This document shows, in pieces, positions 6,738 through 9,739 of a stretch of 9,739 nucleotides of DNA (position 1 is its first letter; every line of letters begins with the position of its first letter). A program made the position numbers and the translations under genes. Below the pieces are notes generated by a model. That model did not search any database. It worked only from the letters and a program-made list of their open reading frames with translations, and was not told the origin of the DNA. The DNA comes from an uncultured Comamonadaceae bacterium. Its GTDB lineage: Bacteria > Pseudomonadota > Gammaproteobacteria > Burkholderiales > Burkholderiaceae. The DNA is taken from contig CAMLSD010000138.1 in assembly GCA_946482595.1 (NCBI GenBank), positions 1-9,739 of the forward strand, read 5' to 3'.

Positions 6738-6811
6738 CCCTGGTGCAGGGTGTGACGTGTTTCCGCAACATGCACCACGGCAGCGCCTGATATTGGTCGG
6801 TTCTTGCACCA
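6738..6811. promoter_or_regulatory. Three TGGTGCA heptamers upstream of the porin (possible activator sites)
   Basis: The heptamer occurs as TGGTGCA at 6741-6747, and as its complement TGCACCA at 6771-6777 and 6805-6811, with start-to-start steps of 30 and 34 bases, close to three helical turns. The first copy lies in a 13-base palindrome, CCCTG-GTG-CAGGG (6738-6750). The set lies about 135-210 bases upstream of the porin ATG, between it and the end of the FAH gene. The heptamers resemble NtrC half-sites (TGCAC...GTGCA), but they are not in the normal close inverted pair and no sigma-54 promoter was found. The regulator is unknown. Confidence 0.3.
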
Positions 6812-6829
6812 GCCTGGGCACCCGGGCGC

Positions 6830-7816
6830 TCAGGCCGTCGCGGCGGCCACCGTCTGTTCGATGGCGCCGAAGATCGACGCGCCGTCATGGCGCTTCATCT
6901 CGATGCGCACGGTGTCGCCAAAGTGCAGGTAGGGGGTTCTGGGCTCGCCGTGCTCCAGGGTGTCGAGCGCACGTTTCTCGACGATGCAGCTGTAGCCGCG
7001 GGCGCTGTCCTCGTGACTGACCGGGCCGGCGCCCACAATGGCGCCGGCGCCCACGCTGCGGGTGCGTGCCAGGTAGGCGATCAACTGGCCGAAGTGGAAG
7101 TGCATCGACGCCCCGGCATCGCACAGGCCGACCTTGCGGCCGTTCCAGGTGCACTGCAGCGTGAGGTGCACCCGCCCGCCCTGCCATGCGTCACCCAGCT
7201 CGTCGGGTGTGACGGCCACCGGGCTGAAGGCGGCGCCCGGCTTGCTGTGCAGCGGGCCGCAGCCGCGGGCCTGTTCCGGCCCGGCCAGGTGGCGCAGCGT
7301 GACGTCATTGGTCAGCATCAGCAGACGGACGTGCTCGAGCGCCTCCTGGGCGCCGGTGCCGACCGGCACGTCGCCGGTGATGGCGGCGATGCCGGCGTCG
7401 AAGTCGATGCCGAAGTCCTCGCTGGCCGCCACGATCTCGTCGCAGGGGCCCAGCAGCGTGTCGCTGCCGGCCTGGAACATCAGCGGCTCGGTGAGCCACG
7501 AGCCGGGCGGTTCGGCGCCGCGGGCCTGGTGCAGCCGCTGCACATGGGGGAGCCAGGCGGGGGCACTGACACGCTGGCAGGCCCGGGGCAACGGGGCCAT
7601 GCAGCGGGCCGGGTCGAAGGCAAAGGGATGGCGGGCACGGCCCTGGTTGAGGGCCACGTACAGGTCCTGCAACTGTGGTGACATAAAGTTCCAGTCGTCA
7701 AGCACCTGTTGCAAGCGTGTGGCGATCCCGCTCGCATAATGGGCCGTACTCAGGTCATGCGACACCACGACGAGCTGGCCGTCGCGCGATCCGTCTTTGT
7801 AAGTGGCGAGCTTCAT
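6830..7816 (-). CDS. Fumarylacetoacetate hydrolase (FAH) family protein
   Basis: Product of 328 residues. FAH enzymes cleave or decarboxylate beta-diketo acids using Mg2+ or Mn2+, often at the end of aromatic-compound breakdown. The start MKLATYKDGSRDGQLVVVS is characteristic of the Burkholderiales members. The N-terminal domain occupies about 1-80, and the catalytic FAH domain about 110-325, with SKPGAAFSPVAVTPDELG (191-208), YSCIVE (275-280) and FGDTVRIEMK (299-308). The metal region is unusual. Where the family has Glu-X-Glu, this protein has D140-A-G142; the third ligand is probably D171 in TNDVTL. The common GSGTVS near the substrate site reads GAGPVS (262-267). It may use different chemistry or have reduced activity. 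The ATG is certain from family similarity although the Shine-Dalgarno is weak. It overlaps the divergent DUF3108 start at CATG. No terminator is evident before the porin region. Confidence 0.88.
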   Translation of the reverse strand: MKLATYKDGSRDGQLVVVSHDLSTAHYASGIATRLQQVLDDWNFMSPQLQDLYVALNQGRARHPFAFDPARCMAPLPRACQRVSAPAWLPHVQRLHQARGAEPPGSWLTEPLMFQAGSDTLLGPCDEIVAASEDFGIDFDAGIAAITGDVPVGTGAQEALEHVRLLMLTNDVTLRHLAGPEQARGCGPLHSKPGAAFSPVAVTPDELGDAWQGGRVHLTLQCTWNGRKVGLCDAGASMHFHFGQLIAYLARTRSVGAGAIVGAGPVSHEDSARGYSCIVEKRALDTLEHGEPRTPYLHFGDTVRIEMKRHDGASIFGAIEQTVAAATA

Positions 7817-8927
7817 GCAATCTGTCCGTGTCCAGCGAGTGCGCGATTGTAGGCAGCCGCCCTGGCGCAGCCGGGGCGGGCTGTGCGCATCCGCGGTTGC
7901 GGTGGTGCTGCACATGGTGCTGGGCTGGCAGGCGGTCGCGGGCGGCGTGGTGGCGCCGACCGACACACCGCCGCCGGCACTGCTCACGCGCATCATCGTG
8001 CCGCAGCCCGATGCCGACGTCAGCGCGATCCCTGCCGTCGAAGCGCCCGCACCTGCCGCCGTCACCACGGCCCCACCCGCGGCCGCGCCGCGTGCGACGG
8101 ACAACCGCGCGGCGGCACGCCCGCCGGTGCATCCAGCGCCCGCTGACCCCGCCGTGCCTGGGCCGGCTGCGGTGGCCGAAGCCGAACCGGTGCCCACCGA
8201 CCTGATCGTGCCGGTCGTGGCAGACGCGCAGGCCCAGGCGGCCGCCGCACAGGCCGACATCGGCGACGACGGGCCGCCGGTGAAGGTGCCGCACTACCGC
8301 ACCCGCGCGCCGGCGTCGGTGGTGCTGAACTACCGGCTGAGCCGGGGGCCGCTCGAAGGGCAGGGCGCCCTGGCCTGGGAACTCGACGGCGCCCGTTACC
8401 AGCTCAGGCTGTCCGGTGAGGTCGCCCTGTTCGGCACCGTGCTGACCCAGGTGAGCACGGGGGTGCTCGACCCCCATGGCCTGGCACCCACCCGTTACAC
8501 CGACCAGCGGCGCGGCAAGGCAGCGCTGGCGGTGAACTTCCAGCGCGAGGCCGGCAAGATCAGCTTCTCGGGGCCCTCGCACGAATACGCGCTGGTCGAT
8601 GGCGTGCAGGATCGCCTGAGCTGGATGGTGCAACTGGCCGCCATCGCCCAGGCCGACCCGAGCCGCATCCGGGCCACACGCAGCATCACGCTGGCGGTGG
8701 CCGGCCCGCGTGGCGACCTCGACACCTGGGTGTTTGTCAGTGACGGCCCCCAGAGCGTCGAGGTGGGCGGGCAGCCGGTCATGGCGACCAAGCTGGTGCG
8801 TCAGCCGCGCAAGCCGCGCGACACCGGGGTGGAGGTCTGGCTCGATCCGTCGCGCCAGTACCTGCCCGCGCGTGCCCGGCTGTCCGATGGCGGGCGCGAA
8901 TCGCTTGACCTGCACCTGCAACCGTGA
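7815..8927 (+). CDS. DUF3108 domain-containing envelope protein
   Basis: Product of 370 residues from ATG 7815. A hydrophobic segment at about 22-44 (from GLCASAVAVVLHMVLGW) is a membrane anchor or uncleaved signal. It is followed by a Pro/Ala-rich linker (about 50-150, many PAP and AAP runs) like those that span the periplasm in TonB-type proteins. The C-terminal half (about 160-370) matches DUF3108, a beta-rich periplasmic domain; it begins with SVVLNYRLSRGPLEGQGALA and ends RESLDLHLQP. The function of DUF3108 is unknown. The start is uncertain: ATG 7815 overlaps the FAH start codon on the other strand and lacks a clear Shine-Dalgarno. In-frame GTGs at 7803 and 7839 are alternatives, the latter giving 362 residues with the membrane segment intact. 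The gene is followed by a 162-base gap before the DUF3567 gene. Confidence 0.82.
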   Translation: MQSVRVQRVRDCRQPPWRSRGGLCASAVAVVLHMVLGWQAVAGGVVAPTDTPPPALLTRIIVPQPDADVSAIPAVEAPAPAAVTTAPPAAAPRATDNRAAARPPVHPAPADPAVPGPAAVAEAEPVPTDLIVPVVADAQAQAAAAQADIGDDGPPVKVPHYRTRAPASVVLNYRLSRGPLEGQGALAWELDGARYQLRLSGEVALFGTVLTQVSTGVLDPHGLAPTRYTDQRRGKAALAVNFQREAGKISFSGPSHEYALVDGVQDRLSWMVQLAAIAQADPSRIRATRSITLAVAGPRGDLDTWVFVSDGPQSVEVGGQPVMATKLVRQPRKPRDTGVEVWLDPSRQYLPARARLSDGGRESLDLHLQP

Positions 8928-8966
8928 ACTGGCACACTCAAGTGAGGGCGTGAGCGGCCGAAGAAG

Positions 8967-9003
8967 CTGACAGGCGGTCCGGATTCCGGGCGCACGCTGT
9001 CAG
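8967..9003. terminator. Inverted repeat after the DUF3108 gene (possible weak terminator)
   Basis: CTGACAG (8967-8973) and CTGTCAG (8997-9003) form a perfect 7-base dyad, with an inner CCGG-ATT-CCGG (8979-8989). It begins 40 bases after the DUF3108 stop. There is no T-run after it, so it could be a factor-dependent terminator or a regulatory site for the DUF3567 gene. The function is uncertain. Confidence 0.25.
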
Positions 9004-9076
9004 GCCGGTGGCTTGAAACTTGCGTGAGCGGACCCAGATCCAGTTCATCAGCGAGCCGGCGCCGTCGGCTCCAGCC

Positions 9077-9081
9077 AGGAG
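9077..9081 (+). promoter_or_regulatory. Shine-Dalgarno sequence deciding a GTG start for the DUF3567 gene
   Basis: AGGAG lies eight bases before GTG 9090. The internal ATG at 9096 would be 14 bases away, too far for this site, so the GTG is favoured. The resulting N-terminus MQMLYNSD is the one I recall for this family. Confidence 0.7.
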
Positions 9082-9089
9082 TACGGTTC

Positions 9090-9371
9090 GTGCAAATGCT
9101 CTACAACTCGGATCACTACGCCGTGGTCATGTTCGACGTACCCGCCAGTCCCGACGGCGGCCAGAGCCCGGAAGCCGGGACGCTGTCGCGCGGTGGTTAC
9201 GAAATCGTGGACAAGTTCACCCGCAAGGAAATCTACATCGAGGGCTCGCTGGCTGAAAGTTTCAAGGAGGGCGTCGACGCCCTGATCGAAACCAGCCCGT
9301 CTGTCGAGGAGATCGACGAATACCTCGATCGCTTCTCCTTCCTGATGCAGCAGCCGGTCGTGCTGCACTGA
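9090..9371 (+). CDS. DUF3567 domain-containing small protein
   Basis: Product of 93 residues from a GTG start. DUF3567 proteins are short, highly conserved soluble proteins found mainly in Burkholderiales; their function is not known. The whole length matches the family as I recall it: MQMLYNSDHYAVVMFDVP at the start, LSRGGYEIVDKF (32-43), RKEIYIEG (45-52), ALIETSP (64-70) and MQQPVVLH at the very end. A short insertion-like stretch rich in Pro/Gly/Ser (about 19-31) separates the first strand from the core. The frame is open upstream to 9024, but that extension is Arg/Ser-rich, lacks family similarity and precedes the Shine-Dalgarno at 9077-9081. No signal peptide or membrane segment is seen, so it should be cytoplasmic. 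It stands alone, with no clear promoter in the 162-base gap before it. Confidence 0.88.
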   Translation: MQMLYNSDHYAVVMFDVPASPDGGQSPEAGTLSRGGYEIVDKFTRKEIYIEGSLAESFKEGVDALIETSPSVEEIDEYLDRFSFLMQQPVVLH

Positions 9372-9465
9372 CACCGGGGCGACGAGGGCACCTGCGTTCG
9401 AGGTCAAGCCCTGTTCATGGGGCGGTGTGCGGTGGACCACCCGGTTGCCATGCCGGGGCTTGGCT

Positions 9466-9502
9466 CCCTCTCCCGCCTGCGGGAGAGGGTTGGGGAGAGG
9501 GC
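9466..9502. repeat. REP-like palindrome (CCCTCTCCCG / CGGGAGAGGG)
   Basis: CCCTCTCCCG (9466-9475) and CGGGAGAGGG (9480-9489) form a perfect 10-base stem with a CCTG loop, followed by TTGGGGAGAGGGC, which repeats the GAGAGGG core. This arrangement is very like a repetitive extragenic palindrome seen in many proteobacteria. It lies 94 bases after the DUF3567 stop and might also act as an mRNA 3' stabiliser. No T-run is present. Confidence 0.7.
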
Positions 9503-9606
9503 ACAAGTCCCCGAGTCACCTCAACCCCCATCCCCGAGGCGATGCGCAGCGAGCCGAGCGGTATTGCCCCGTCTGTGGCGCCGAGGAGCGCAGCGGCTGA
9601 AAGGTC

Positions 9607-9627
9607 GCCCCGCGCCCAGCGCGGGGC
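9607..9627. repeat. Hairpin GCCCCGCGC / GCGCGGGGC with 3-base loop
   Basis: A perfect 9-base stem (9607-9615 with 9619-9627) around the loop CCA. It is one module of the repeat cluster at the right end. Confidence 0.6.
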
Positions 9628-9650
9628 TGGCGAGGACTGTTTGAGCACCG

Positions 9651-9669
9651 TTTGGCCCGCAGGGCCAAA
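9651..9669. repeat. Hairpin TTTGGCCC / GGGCCAAA with GCA loop
   Basis: A perfect 8-base stem (9651-9658 with 9662-9669) around the loop GCA, followed by AA. On the minus strand the stem ends in TTT, so it might terminate leftward transcription weakly. It is a second module of the repeat cluster. Confidence 0.6.
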
Positions 9670-9712
9670 AAGGGCGAGTTCCGCAGCCACCTTGCAGCCG
9701 CGAGCACCGCAG

Positions 9713-9735
9713 GGCACCCCGCGCAGCGGGGCGCC
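9713..9735. repeat. Hairpin CCCCGC / GCGGGG with GCA loop at the window edge
   Basis: CCCCGC (9717-9722) and GCGGGG (9726-9731) pair around the loop GCA. The stem extends through one mismatch to GGC (9713-9715) and GCC (9733-9735). It has the same GCA loop as the 9651-9669 hairpin. Confidence 0.6.
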
Positions 9736-9739
9736 ATAG

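Larger units (their letters stand above)
9372..9739. repeat. Non-coding region with a chain of short-loop hairpins (dispersed-repeat-like)
   Basis: No gene is convincing in these 368 bases; the open frames present are low-complexity and match no family I know. From 9466 the region is built of compact perfect hairpins with 3-4 base loops, separated by short stretches rich in GAGC, CAGCG and ACCGCAGGG motifs. The organisation recalls GC-rich dispersed intergenic repeats that are common in Burkholderiales genomes. The element probably continues past the right edge, since its last hairpin is only four bases from the end. Confidence 0.6.

Noticed and set aside
6741..6811. Canonical NtrC enhancer with a sigma-54 promoter for the porin
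   Set aside because: Half-site words are present, but no close inverted pair and no GG-N10-GC promoter was found, so only an unassigned repeat is reported.
5614..7020. Long plus-strand open frame of 468 codons
   Set aside because: It runs antisense across the porin gene and its promoter region into the FAH end; the porin frame has a signal peptide, family motifs and a ribosome site, whereas this frame has none.
9024..9089. N-terminal extension of the DUF3567 protein
   Set aside because: It is Arg/Ser-rich, precedes a good Shine-Dalgarno (9077-9081) and is absent from the family pattern; GTG 9090 is the better start.
9425..9739. Open frames in the right-hand repeat region
   Set aside because: They cross several perfect hairpins, have low-complexity Arg/Ala/Pro products and run open on both strands, which is typical of GC-rich repeats.

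Overview
The window is GC-rich, densely coded chromosomal DNA that looks like a betaproteobacterium of the order Burkholderiales, plausibly a Sphaerotilaceae/Comamonadaceae relative. Supporting signs are a PhaM-type PHB granule protein, a Burkholderiales-style trimeric porin with a C-terminal Phe, a DUF3567 small protein, a DUF3108 protein with a Pro/Ala linker, and REP-like hairpins at the right end. The genus is a guess from recalled protein families. I see no phage, transposase, CRISPR array, tRNA or rRNA.

Layout, left to right: (1) 1-1237 (-), 5' part of a GlcD-like FAD-linked oxidase, cut by the window edge. (2) 1444-2094 (+), an unrecognised polytopic membrane protein, divergent from glcD across a 206-base gap with overlapping inverted repeats. 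(3) A minus-strand cluster read from 4616 down to 2089: membrane-anchored retropepsin-like protease, phaM, and a FIST-domain protein whose start codon overlaps the phaM stop. The FIST stop overlaps the stop of the converging membrane protein gene. (4) 4678-5568 (+), a pirin-family cupin, divergent from the protease. (5) A bidirectional hairpin terminator between pirin and a converging porin (5668-6603, -). (6) The porin upstream region, with a possible 5' leader hairpin and three copies of a TGGTGCA heptamer. (7) 6830-7816 (-), a fumarylacetoacetate hydrolase (FAH) family protein. Its start codon overlaps that of the divergent DUF3108 gene (7815-8927, +). (8) 9090-9371 (+), DUF3567 protein with a GTG start. 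(9) 9372-9739, non-coding, with a chain of short-loop hairpins that looks like a dispersed intergenic repeat.

The genes are mostly housekeeping or accessory metabolism: 2-hydroxy acid oxidation, PHB granule control, outer-membrane uptake and FAA-hydrolase chemistry. I find no convincing new multi-gene system. The parts most worth a second look are the phaM-FIST coupling, the FAH protein with changed active-site positions, the porin leader, the head-to-head start overlap at 7814-7817 and the right-hand repeat cluster.
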